A DNA stretch of 64,000 nucleotides, taken from the NCBI RefSeq assembly GCF_012489685.1, contig NC_080044.1, positions 56,535,507 through 56,599,506 on the forward strand, given 5' to 3'. This stretch comes from Lotus japonicus. Its lineage: Eukaryota; Streptophyta; Magnoliopsida; Fabales; Fabaceae. This document shows, one piece after another, positions 20,436 to 31,876 of this stretch. The translations under genes and the position numbers were made by a program. Each line of letters begins with the position of its first letter. The first letter of the stretch is position 1. Under the pieces are notes generated by a model that was not told where the DNA came from, made no database searches, and saw only the letters and a program-made list of their open reading frames with translations.

Positions 20436-23400
20436 ATGAGTACATGGAACTACGTCGTCACAGCTCACAAACCCACCAACGTTACCCATTCTTGCGTCGG
20501 CAATTTCACCGGCCCTCAAGACCTCAATCTCATCGTCGCGTAAATTCGATACTCCACTCTCTCATTCATTCTTAGGGTTTCTCCTCACTCACTCTTCAAT
20601 TTTATTCATTCATTCCTCTTTGTTTTTCTTCCAGGAAATGCACCCGTATCGAGATTCATTTGCTCTCTCCTCAGGGCTTGCAGGTACATCCCATTTCTTT
20701 CTTGTTTTCTACTCTCTTTGCATGTTCCTTCTTGGTTGAATTTGTAATAGAGTAAGATGAATGTGAAATTTCTCTTTGCAGCCCATGTTAGATGTGCCCA
20801 TTTATGGAAGAATTGCCACCCTTGAACTCTTCCGCCCTCATGTAAGAAAGAACAAACCATCTACTTTTCTTGAATTTTATCTATTTTTTTTGTAATTTTA
20901 TTCTGACATAATAGTCCCCTCTTTGCTGGTTTGGTCTCAAACAGGGTGAAGCACAGGATTATCTGTTTGTTGCGACTAAGCGATACAAGTTCTGTGTTCT
21001 TCAATGGGATCCTGAGACTTCTGAACTTGTTACAAGGTATGAATGAGAAGAAATATTAATTGTAATTAATATATATTTTTTTTAAAAAATTCATCAATTA
21101 TTGATGCTGGGGTGTCAGCTGCTTGTTAGTGCTAATCCGTTTAGTTAGTTTAGGAAGCAGAAGTTTGTATGCTGTGTGTGAAAGACAGTTTCGTATCTTT
21201 GGCGCAAGCATCTTTATTCATCAAAACTGAATTGCGCATTTGTATAAGCCTAAAATTGTCAATAGTCATTGAAGCAAGGCTTCATATGTCACCATTGGCT
21301 AAAGAAATGAAAACATAATAGTGTTCGCGATGTGTGTTTTTTGCGTGCTTGTTAGTTTATCAGCTGCTTAAACACTATGTATGGCCAGAAAATCCTGGTT
21401 GATGAGTTTTGTATCCTCTCTTAGGAGTTAGAGCCTATGAAGAAGGCAATTAGCATCCTTTTGAAAATAACCATGATCCCTTAGAATTTTAGGGTCCTTT
21501 TGAAACTAGCAATGATCCCTTAGAATTTTAGCTTCCTTTCTTACTTGCTTTCATCTCCCTTCCATAGACTGAGCCTCACGTACTAGGCAGCAATTTTACT
21601 TTCCTTAGGGTGGGATTAATGGTTGTTGGTTCTTTGTTTTAATCAGTGGTTTAACCGCGAAAGCTGGGAATTTCAGTGAAGAATGAAGGTTAAAAGTTTT
21701 TCTTGAGATTGTTTTTGTTGAATGTATAGCGGGACGAAGATGTAGGGTTAAATTAGGCATTGTAACTCAATTCCAATGGGATCCCCAGCTCATAATTTCA
21801 CTTTGGTGTACTTTTTACAATTAGAATCTTGTGTGTGTGTGTGTAAATTATAAATTGAAATGTTTAGTAAGAGGCTAAGAGCAATGTTGTTTATCTCGTT
21901 TGTTTGTTGGATTTTCTGGATTGTTGTCATCCAGGGCTATGGGGGATGTGTCTGATCGTATAGGACGACCCACAGATAATGGACAGGTATATAAATTGTT
22001 TCACTTCTAATTATTCATGGGCGGTGATTGTGTTCTCATAGTTCTTATAATTTTTAACAACACCAATGTTTTTTCTAGTTTAAATTCAGATGATTATTGT
22101 TCAGTTCATTTGAGCAGTTATACATTTCTCTTTCTGCAGATTGGCATTATCGATCCTGATTGTAGGTTGATTGGACTCCATTTGTATGATGGCTTGTTTA
22201 AAGTATGTAACTTCCTCTCGTTCATTATCCTGCAAAGATGTTAGATTAGAATGACGATACATTCAGGTTTTCAGTTTCATTTTAACTACTTTGGTGATTC
22301 ACTGTTCATTGGCCTTCCAGGTTATTCCCTTCGATAATAAAGGACAACTCAAGGAAGCGTTTAATATTAGGTAATCCTATTATCTTTTAATTGTCTCCAC
22401 ACAGAATTTATTTACAATTTGTCCTTCATTACTTGGCGTGCATAATTGTAGCAACTGAGAGTTTTTCCTTGATTAATTATTACCAGTATACCACAGTCCT
22501 AACTGTTTATGTATGACCATGTTGGATATTATAACATGAGATAACTTTCATGCGTCATGCATTTGGGTCAATAATGAACTTAGATGTAGTTTTCTCGGAG
22601 AGAAAAAAGGAAGTATGCATATACTTTGATTAGCTGGTTTAATCTATGTTTAGTTGAATAGACGGTTTGCAAGCTAAACTTTGTACCAGTTAGATGATTA
22701 AGATACCTATACTCCCTTGGGCTCCTTGTCTCTGTCCTAAAGAAATCAATTATCATGGTAGAAAAAGACCTTCTTATCAATGATGATGCTCCATTTAGCA
22801 AATGTACATTGGACCTTCATTACTAGGCGTGCATAATTGTAGCAACTGAGGGTATTGCCTTGATTAATTATTACCAGTATACCACAGTCCTAACTGTGTA
22901 TGTATGACTATGACCTAGAACCTTTCATGTTGGATATTGTCATGTCTCTACATGAGATAATTTTCATGAGTCATGCATTTGGGTCAATAATGAACTTGGA
23001 TGTAGTTTTCTCGGAGAGAAAAAAAAAGGACGTATTTATATGCTTTGATTAGCTGGTTTAATCTATGTTTAGTTGAATAGATGGTTTGCAAGCCAAACTT
23101 TGTACCAGTTAAATGGTGAAGATACCTATACTCCCTTGGGCTTCATATCTCTGTCCTAAAGAAAATCATTTATCATGGTAGAAAAAGACCTTTTTATCAA
23201 CAATGATGCTCCATTTATCAAATGTACATTGGAACTTGTTTAACAAATCTTTAAACTGCAATGGTTTTTGTGGAAAAAATCATGGATGTAAAACGATGTA
23301 GATACTGTTCAGTTTCTTTATGTCTTTTACATCATGTCCCCTTTTACTTTGGGTAATGGCTGTGCTGGGAAAACAACCGTAGCTTTATGCTCCCCTGTTC

Positions 23401-23461
23401 TGATTGTGGCTTGTGAGTTGCTTTGTGTACAACTTTCAGTTGCCATAGTATTTAAGAGAAC

Positions 23462-23510
<49 letters not shown>

Positions 23511-26500
23511 TGTAAGTTATTTGTTAGTTCTTAAAATGTCAGAGTTGACAGCAATGAGTTTGCTGACAAATTTGACAAATATAAATTATAAGTTTAATAA
23601 TTTATGTTTCGGTTTCTGATTTAGTTTAGTTATTAAAATTATGATGTACATTTTTTTCAGGCTTGAGGAGCTCCAAGTTTTGGATATTAAATTTCTCTTT
23701 GGTTGTTCAAAGCCAACTTTTGTGGTTCTTTACCAGGTCTGTAATTCTATTCCACCTTTTGTTTTGGGGGTATTATTAGTTCATCGAATAGACTCTGTCC
23801 GTGCTGTTAACTTGTTTGCTGTTTTCCTTTGCTACACTCATTTATTTTTGGGTTTGGAAGAGGTAGTCAGGGAGTGGAAGTGGAGAAATCTACAACGCCT
23901 GTTTCTGTTTGATTTTATGCATTTATCTTATATGGATAGAAGAGCATGGGCTCTTGACTCCTCGAGGAGAATTCTTGTTTCCATTTCCTTTCCACACTGG
24001 GAGAAAAATCCTTTTTAAGAATTCCATTTGGAAATCAAGCTAAATTTATTTAGAAATCTAAACACCTCTTCATAAGGAGATGAAAATTGTGGCAGCATTC
24101 AGTTTAAGCGGTCCTTTGGTGTTTGAAGTCAGAGCAGAATGCTTTTCTCTTTGACCTGAAATTTGTCGTCGGAACGAATTATGTTTGTTTCACAAACCAA
24201 TAGTGACCTGCCTTCATTTGGTCTAAAGATTTTGTTTGAATAGCAAACACTTACAAAAAAATGTTCGCACAGAAGGCATGTGATCAATATAATAATAGCA
24301 TGTGCTTTGTGGGTTTTTTTTTTCAAAATAATTCCTTCATTTTCTAATATAGCATATTATTGATAAACAGAAGATGAAAAAAAAAAATTACGGGAAGGTT
24401 CTGCACGCAATTTGTTATAGAAATGACTGAAGAGTTAGCATTACATTGATTTGTATTAGAATTGTTGACATGTTTAAGATAATATTTGTAGTGTTGAGGT
24501 TTTGAGACCCACACGTCTTAGCTGTATTATTGTAGTTTGAGTTCATGATTGGGCACATTCATATTCTTGCATAACATTATCTATTCAAATGTCAAGTAAC
24601 CACTTATCCCAAAAGCTTAAGATTTTGGGTAAGGGTCACTTTAATGGTTTTATATTATATTCTAACACGCCCCCTCACGCAAGAGCCCTTGGGGCTTGAA
24701 GTGTGAAATGCACGGGGCCACCTACCATGTGCTTAATTAAATTCCACTTTTAATTAGAAAGTGAGGGGAGCAAGGATCGAACTCTAGACCTCTCGGTCAT
24801 AGAGGCTCTGATACCAAGTTGAAATATTTGGTAATATTATTGATATGAAAAACTGTACAAGGATTCCTCTTCTTATAGAGGGAATTACATAATGTGATTG
24901 ATCAAAGTCAAAGAAGGAAATCCTTGACTAAAGAGAGAATTAAGGAGAATGAATGAAAATAAGAAACTACCTAAAATAAACTAAGTACAAAAGGAAACAA
25001 CATAATTATATACAGACAAAAAAAAAACTGCTAATTAAGAGCATTAAATGCTCTATTTCACAGTCTGTTGACACAATGTTTCTATGATTTAATTATCTAT
25101 GTAAATGTCTGCTGCATTTTCTGTATTTCCCTTAGGTAATATATTTGGTTGCAAACATAACTGCTTTTAACACAACCATTTTGATGGCTTTGGAATGACA
25201 GGACAACAGAGATGCTCGTCATGTGAAGACGTATGAGGTTGCTCTGAAGGATAAAGATTTTGTTGAGGGTCCATGGTCCCAGAACAACCTTGATAATGGG
25301 GCTGATTTATTGATACCAGTTCCCCCTCCTCTTTGTGGTGTGCTTATTATTGGTGAAGAAACCATAGTATTCTGTAGTGCCAATGCTTTCAAAGCTATTC
25401 CAATCAGACCTGTATGTAAAAGAACTGTTTCTGCTACTTCCATTTAAACCATCTGCGGTGAAATTTTAAATTTGATGAACTGTAACTGTATTACAAAGTT
25501 TCTGGGCGTATCTAAATCAGTGTTGTTAAATAGCGGCGATAGCGGCCGCTACCCGCTATAGCGTAGCGGGAATTTGCTTCACCGCAATCGTTATGCCGCT
25601 ACATAGCGGCCACCGCGATAATCGCGATCGCGGCCGCGAACGCCATAGCGGCGTTATGCCAGAAACGGAAATAACGGATTTCATGGAATTCAAACGTTTT
25701 TCTGGCTAGTTTTTAGGGTTTTAAAAACAGCATATAATGGGCCACCTCCTATTAATGCTAATTCCCATTAATTACCCTAATTCCCATTTTCAAAAAAAAA
25801 ACCCTAATTCCCTAATAACTATTCTCTATATTAACGCTTCAACTCTCCTCTCCTCTCTTTCAAATTCTCTCTGGTTCTCACTTCTCAGAGACTACACTCT
25901 ACAGCACGGTTGCAACTTGCAAGCAAACCTTCTTAGAGTTTCTGCTTTCTGCTGAGTAGATCATACTCTTTTCCGCATCCTCTCATTCCTCTGTTTTTTG
26001 TTGAAAACCTATACTCTGTTCTTCAATGTTTCTTCTTCCTTTACCTGTTTCACAGTTTTCTTCTCTGTTTTTCAATGTTTCTTCTTCCTTTAACAGTCAT
26101 CTTCTCTTCTCTTTTTCTTTTATTTTTGTTCAAAACTCATGATCTGTTTTCCATTGTTTCTTCTTCCTTTACTAAACTTATAATATATTGTTTCACAGTT
26201 TTCTTCTCTGTTCAAAACTCATGCTCTGTTTTCCATTGTTTCTTCTTCCTTTTCTCTTAACTTATCTCTTACGTATTCTTATCTCTTTAAATTGTGCTCT
26301 TTTGAGACTTGCATTAACATTATGTTGTTTTAAGTACTTTTGTTATCTGTTTTGAGCTCTTGGACAGCCTTGAATTATGTTGTTTTGAGACTGAGTTAAA
26401 ATTATGTTGTTTTTAACTGTTTTTTGTATAATATTGTACTTATTTTAACCGCTATGCGGTAACCGCTATTTGCCCGCGACGCGATCCGCTAAACGAAATA

Positions 26501-29500
26501 GCGGATTTTTGCCTCGCCGCGATTTTCCGCGATCGCGATTTGACAACACTGATCTAAATTATACCTTTTGATCTGCTTTTCAGTCAATTACAAAAGCATA
26601 TGGAAGAGTTGATCCTGATGGTTCTAGATATTTACTTGGTGACCATACGGGGTTGCTTAGTCTGCTTGTAATAACCCATGAGAAAGAAAAGTAAGTGATC
26701 ACCCAATGTCTTGTTTTACTGTTGGCTTAACAGATTTATTAATCTTCCCTGTGCATAAATTTGTTGATTAAGGAAATAATCTGTATTTTTCCTTAAAAAA
26801 CCAACGATTCAGTATTTTAACTGCTGAATATTATGGTTTGTCATGTACATTTATTTTTTAGGGTTACAGGACTGAAAATTGAGGCCCTTGGGGAGACTTC
26901 CATTGCATCTACAATATCATACCTAGATAATGCATTTGTCTACATTGGTTCAAGTTATGGAGATTCTCAGGTGGGATAATAAATTTAAACATTGTTGTAT
27001 AAATTTTTATCAATTCCATATCGGTGATAGTTAATTTTATCCAAAGTTCTGACTCCCCCAAGTCCAACTATTTTTTTTAACTTAGTATGGAGAACTCTGA
27101 ATTATGTATTATTTGTATGTGATGTGGAATGTGCATGCTATGTCGGAAGTTGGGTAATTGCCCATGTATTGTATTGAGAATTCGAACTCTTGAAAGTTAT
27201 AGTTTGAACTATAAAGTTAGTTCCGAGAACAGTGTTTGTTTATATAGTAAATGGCAAGGTTATCAAACTCAAGTTTAGATATACTCAAGTTGTAAATTTG
27301 AGAGACTTTTGAAATGTTACTTAAAAAATATTTTATCACCCACACATAATTTGATAAGATTAAACCTCCTTTGATCCAAGTTTATCGCCGGAAAAAGAAG
27401 AATTTCAGGTCTGGAACCACCATGGGGGGTGGCGCAGCCACTACTGTGGCCATGGAGACTGTTGAGCAGCCAAAACAGCAAGGAGAGAGGGGAAATACGA
27501 ATTTGGCAGATGGATAGGGGCAGTTACCAGTCTGTAGTTATTAGGAGTTAGCAGTTATTATGTGTGTATGCCAGTTTGAATTCAAAATAGAAACTGCACT
27601 ATGCAGTTGTATAAATAATAGATGTAGCCTATTAGATGGTTGTCCAGGAAATTATAAGTGTGTGGTAGTATGGAGAGAACAGGCTCTCGAACTCCTGCTG
27701 TATTGTACTATTCCCAGTAGAGATTCTTCATCTCTGCAGTATCAATAATAATTATCCATTATTCTATTCCCCTATCTTATCATAATTTAACAGCATATAT
27801 ATCGCAAATATTTAGCATTTCAACTTCATGACAAACAAATTCACAATAATAAAGTGAAAAGAAGTCAACAAGACAATATAAGGATGAGCCGCCTCCTGTT
27901 CTTAGCTGCTTCACCAAAATCTGTATAATGTAGCTTTTGCAGTACTTGATGTTTTTCTTCACTGTTTACCCTGGTCATATTGCTTTTAAGACTTTGACAT
28001 GTATTATGGCTTATCCTTAGGTGCTTACTTTTTCTTCCATATTCAGACATGATAAGGTATTAACAATTTCTGATGGATGAAATACAGCTTATAAAACTAA
28101 ATCTACAGCCTGATGCAAAAGGCTCTTATGTGGATGTTTTGGAAAGGTATGTCAATTTGGGGCCAATTGTTGATTTCTCTGTGGTAGACCTTGAAAGGCA
28201 AGGCCAAGGTCAGGTTGTAACCTGCTCTGGAGCTTACAAGGATGGTTCTCTTCGTGTTGTCCGTCATGAAATAGGGATCAATGAACAGGTCAGTTCCCTT
28301 CCTATCGGCCCAGTGTGGGACCTCTGCACCTGAGACATTTTGAAAAAGATAAATTAAACTTTATCAAACAACGCATGCTTTGTAAAATATTATTTCATTG
28401 ATGTAGGCATCTGTAGAACTTCAAGGTATCAAAATGTGGTCACTAAGATCCTCAACAGATGACCCTTTTGACACTTTCCTGGTTGTAAGTTTCATAAGAG
28501 ATACGAGAATCTTAGCAATGAATATTGAGGATGAGCTGGATGAAGTTGAGCTTGAGGGATTCTGTTCTCTAGTACAGACATTATTTTGCCATGATGCAGT
28601 TCACAATCAACTTGTACAAGTAGGTTCTGACCTTATTTTCCTGCTTTCGTGTTTTTCTTCTTTTCTTGTTGATTTCGACACCTGCATCTCTCTATCTAAC
28701 TCTAAGAAAAATGGATGCTGAGAAAGCTATTCATTCCGCAGAATTGTTGTCATATGAATTTACAATCAAAATTAATTAGGCTTTCTATTTATTATGTTTT
28801 TCTACATGATTGCTTTCCATGGATTTTTATGTTATTTCTCAAGTAATTGAATATTAAATTTAAAAAATGCACTGTTAGGATCCAATTGCAAGGTAATATT
28901 GGAACTATGCGATTCAAGTGTGGGGTTTCTAAGGCCTTGGGCTCTCCACAACAGGTAGCTTTTGTGGTATGGTTCTCCCAAGGCTCTTAACAATTGGTAT
29001 CTGACCCTTCCACCATGTCTGTCAACTAAAAACGAGCGGCAGCATTGCGTTGTTTGCCTGGGGACTAATCAATGGGCTAGTGCACAGCCAGTCTACGTGG
29101 GCATTAGGGTTGAAGAGCGTGGTGGGATGTCAGGATCCAATTGCAAGGAGTGAGGCTTGAGTCCCTGATAAGAACCTTGGGAGAACCACACCACAAAAGC
29201 TAGCTGTTGTAGTTGGAGAGCCCAAGGCCTTATAAACCCCACATTAGAATCCCATACTTCCAATGTGGGACTCAAGTCCCATACCTTGCAATGGGGTCCT
29301 AACAGTCCCATATTGGAAATATAAGATTCTAGTGAGGGTTTATAAGGCCTTGAGATATACAACCACAATGGCTAGCCTTTGTGGTATGGTTCTCTCAAGG
29401 TTTTTAACATGTATTACCCTTTCGTATTACAAATACCCGCTCATTGTTTTAAACTTTTACATAAAGATTAATGGCATGATTAATCTGGAGATCCTTACAT

Positions 29501-31776
29501 ATGCGTTTTCAATCTTAACAAACTCATTTTTTTTTAAAAGTTAGATTTCCCCATATTTTTACTTACTCAAGACAGAAGACAGGACTGCTTTCTTTGTATT
29601 ACTATGGTGTTTGTACATAGAGTTTTAACAGGGGTTGCTTCAAAGTGTATCCATCAGTGGTTCAAGTTTATTTAGTATGCATTAGCTTTAAATATCATTC
29701 TCCATTTTGTAATTGCGGTACTTTGAAATGAAATCAGCTTTAGTAAAAGAAGATATATCTTGTGCACATGAAGCAGGCTTCATTAAGTGGGATGTGGCTC
29801 AGTTGTTGCTGCAGTCTTTGATTTTTTTGTTGTTCGAAAAATATACTGAAGGAAATTTGATCAAGTCTAAGGAGAATACACTGATATTAATGGGCCGTAA
29901 TCTGAGTAAACCAAAAATAACCGGAATCCATTGTAATTAAAATAAACAGATTTGAAATTATGTGTTATGTGTCTTGGAGCTTCTTCTGAAAGCTCAAGTC
30001 TTGCATGCTCGTTTGTAGTTTGTCTGTGTAATCTTTGTAAGTTGCTTCCATAAATTAACATTCATCATTTGTACTCTTCTATGTTTTTGGTTTTGCTTAT
30101 TTATTTTGTTGAAATGGTAGCTTCCAATCATTAGCTAATAAACCAACTTAACACAGGTCACCTCAAGCTCTGTGAGACTGGTCAGTTCCACAACTAGGGA
30201 GCTACGGAATGAATGGCATGCACCAGAAGGCTTTTCAATAAATGTAGCTACTGCAAATGCTACCCAGGTTTGATTCTTTTTTTTTTAAATGTTAATTTGA
30301 GACAATAGGTGATATTTGCTTGATGGTTTTGTAAATGCAATGGGTTCCCTCATCAATGTGGCACTTCTGAGCTGAGGCAGAATCACAGAATCTGTCTCGT
30401 TCCCCCTTCCACTCTTTCCCATGGGAACATTGATGTAACTTAGCTGTCAGGATGTTGAAGGTTGGTGCTTGGCTGTCACCCATGAGCAGCTTCGTATCAT
30501 CAATTTTAATTTGAACCGAGCACCGGTTTTGCTAGTAGATGCTAGTTCTATTTCGATAAAAGATACTGTGTTTAGAAATCTATTGGATCGTTCAAGTAGA
30601 ATATAACACTAACTGGTGCTATCTCGGGTTTTAAGTTAAAAGGAGAAAGTCAGCAAAGCAACATTAAAAGAATATTTAATAGTCATTAAAATTTTGTTGT
30701 TTGGTATGAATGATGATTTGGAATTCCTACGTCATTGGTTGTTTCGAATTTCCTTGAGCAATGACTTTATGGCTTTTGTAAGCATGAAGGGGAGCATTCC
30801 CTGGAGGTTTCCAAAGAGCGATATGGCTCTACTTTTCAAATGCCTTCTTCCAGTATTATTATTTACTGGGCATTTCCTTGAATTCTCTAATGATGCCTCT
30901 CACAATTAGTTTTTGTATAGTATCGAATGAAGCCATATAAAAGTTACCATTTGAGTGATTTTGCTTCAATCTATTTCATTACTTGTACATTATGCACATT
31001 TCAGATGTTGGATTTTACTCCGCACACATTAAGTTTGTATCGAGTTGGTAATTATTGTTACACCTGGATACAGGTTTTGTTGGCCACAGGAGGTGGGCAT
31101 TTAGTTTACCTCGAAATTGGAGATGGCATACTACAGGAAGTAAAGCACGCCCAACTGGAGTATGAGGTCTCATGCCTAGACAAAAATCCAATTGGTGAAA
31201 ACCCCAATCAGAGTCATCTAGCAGCAGTTGGAATGTGGACTGAGATAAGTGTTCGAATTTTTTCTCTTCCTGACCTGAATCTCATCACAAAGGAGCATTT
31301 AGGAGGAGAGATAATACCTCGATCTGTTCTTCGTTGTGCGTTTGAAGGGGTGCGCTTTCCTTGACCTATCTTGTTGTGTACTGTTTTTTTTGCTTCTGCG
31401 TAGGGGTGACTAATTTAATTTCTTTTATTTCTGAAATGCCGGAATAACATTTGGGGTGGTCATCTCCCAAGTTCTACTTTCAGAATGGGTATTTCGGATT
31501 TTACACATTTAAATGGTTTTCGGGGAATAAACAAGATCAGCAACATTAATGTCTATTTTACTATTCTGCTCGAGTTACATATTTTTCTAATAATGCTCCA
31601 AGGATTTTTGAATTGACACATCTGCTAAGCTTCCAACTCATCTTTCTTAACTTCAATGGTAGTTTCCTAGTCTGAAGCTTTCTATTAAAGTGTATTGCTC
31701 TTCATTTTATTCTCCAGATATCTTACTTGCTATGTGCCCTTTGGTGATGGTCATCTCTTAAACTTTATGTTGAACA
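20436..31776 (+). CDS. DDB1: DNA damage-binding protein 1, copy 1, 3' end lost in the gap
   Basis: Adaptor of CUL4 E3 ubiquitin ligases; it bridges CUL4 to DCAF receptors and joins the DET1-COP10 complex. Sixteen exons with GT-AG borders: 20436-20539, 20635-20683, 20782-20841, 20945-21036, 21935-21986, 22140-22202, 22321-22370, 23661-23736, 25202-25411, 26584-26690, 26862-26970, 28088-28288, 28407-28619, 30157-30267, 31074-31349, and 31718 into the gap. Exons 1-15 sum to 591 codons without a stop, covering the first beta-propeller and much of the CUL4-docking one (about 610 of roughly 1,090 residues). The start reads [20 protein letters not shown], as in plant DDB1. Oddities: exon 13 lacks one residue usual in plants (IKMWSL for IKGMWSL), and exon 16 has an extra T at about 31741 that causes an immediate TGA. 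The C-terminal CPSF_A part is not in the window. Confidence 0.95.
22423..23233. repeat. Tandem duplication of about 391/420 bp in DDB1 intron 7
   Basis: Unit 1 (22423-22813) and unit 2 (22814-23233) start with CCTTCATTACT and share most of their sequence, including CATGCATTTGGGTCAATAAT and GGTTTAATCTATGTTTAGTT, ending CAAATGTACATTGGA. They have diverged by substitutions and short indels. Both block A copies carry both units. Confidence 0.88.
23465..23508. repeat. (TA)n microsatellite in DDB1 intron 7
   Basis: About 22 TA units lie 150 bp before exon 8. The copy 2 tract (about 63608-63653) is slightly longer. Confidence 0.95.
24588..24860 (-). mobile_element. TRIM/LTR-retrotransposon fragment in DDB1 intron 8
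   Basis: GGCTCTGATACCA at 24804-24816 is the reverse complement of TGGTATCAGAGCC, the initiator-methionine tRNA primer site used by many plant copia and TRIM elements. Beyond it is a short interior, and at 24588-24666 a sequence ending TCTAACA that could be an LTR remnant. There is no coding sequence. The boundaries are approximate. The fragment extends to about 25055 if the AT-rich flank is part of its other LTR. Confidence 0.5.
25518..26551. mobile_element. Non-autonomous hAT transposon in DDB1 intron 9
   Basis: The termini are CAGTGTTGTTAAATAGCGG and TTTGACAACACTG, forming short inverted repeats. The 8-bp duplication ATCTAAAT stands at 25510-25517 and 26552-26559. An 8-bp target duplication with CAGTG-type ends indicates the hAT superfamily. 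Both subterminal regions are unusually GC-rich and full of AGCGG/CCGCT words in both orientations. The centre is pyrimidine-rich and contains the repeated phrase TTCTTCTTCCTTTA. No transposase is present. Confidence 0.88.
28871..29410. mobile_element. TRIM-like LTR fragments, partly inverted, in DDB1 intron 13
   Basis: A short LTR-like unit starting TGTTAGGATCCAATTGCAAGG at about 28873 is followed at 28990 by ATTGGTATCTGACCC, a diverged methionine-tRNA primer site. Near 29130-29300 the same unit recurs inverted (GAGAGCCCAAGGCCTTATAA). A third diverged copy lies at about 29296-29405. This looks like nested or rearranged TRIM sequence with no coding capacity. Boundaries are approximate. Confidence 0.5.
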
Positions 31777-31876
31777 NNNNNNNNNNNNNNNNNNNNNNNN
31801 NNNNNNNNNNNNNNNNNNNNNNNNNNNNNNNNNNNNNNNNNNNNNNNNNNNNNNNNNNNNNNNNNNNNNNNNNNNN
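31777..31876. other. Assembly gap of exactly 100 N
   Basis: The gap is exactly 100 unknown bases, a conventional placeholder for unknown length. It cuts DDB1 exon 16 on the left and the body of a LINE on the right, so the two sides may not be true neighbours. Confidence 0.98.

Larger units (their letters stand above)
508..23855. repeat. Block A, copy 1 of a large direct duplication
   Basis: This segment is repeated in the same orientation at 46171-64000 with very few substitutions. The coordinate offset is 45663 up to 3200, 40681 after the gypsy element, about 40138 after the foldback MITE, and 40145 from the RPA-like gene onward. After removing the two inserted elements with their target duplications (4,982 and 547 bp), the copies differ in length by only about 11 bp, from short homopolymer and microsatellite indels. 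It contains the B3-like relict, the tandem array, the Helitron and DDB1 exons 1-8. Copy 2 is cut by the window end, so the true extent is longer. Confidence 0.95.

Noticed and set aside
24800..24820. Possible tRNA-related sequence on the minus strand in DDB1 intron 8
   Set aside because: Only the 13-bp primer-site complement is present, with no cloverleaf, so it is a retroelement primer-binding site.
27361..27780. Possible LTR fragment in DDB1 intron 11 (CGCCGGAAAAAGAAG... to TCAATAATAATTATCC)
   Set aside because: It has a retroelement look, but I could not find termini, a target duplication or a primer site, so it is not called.
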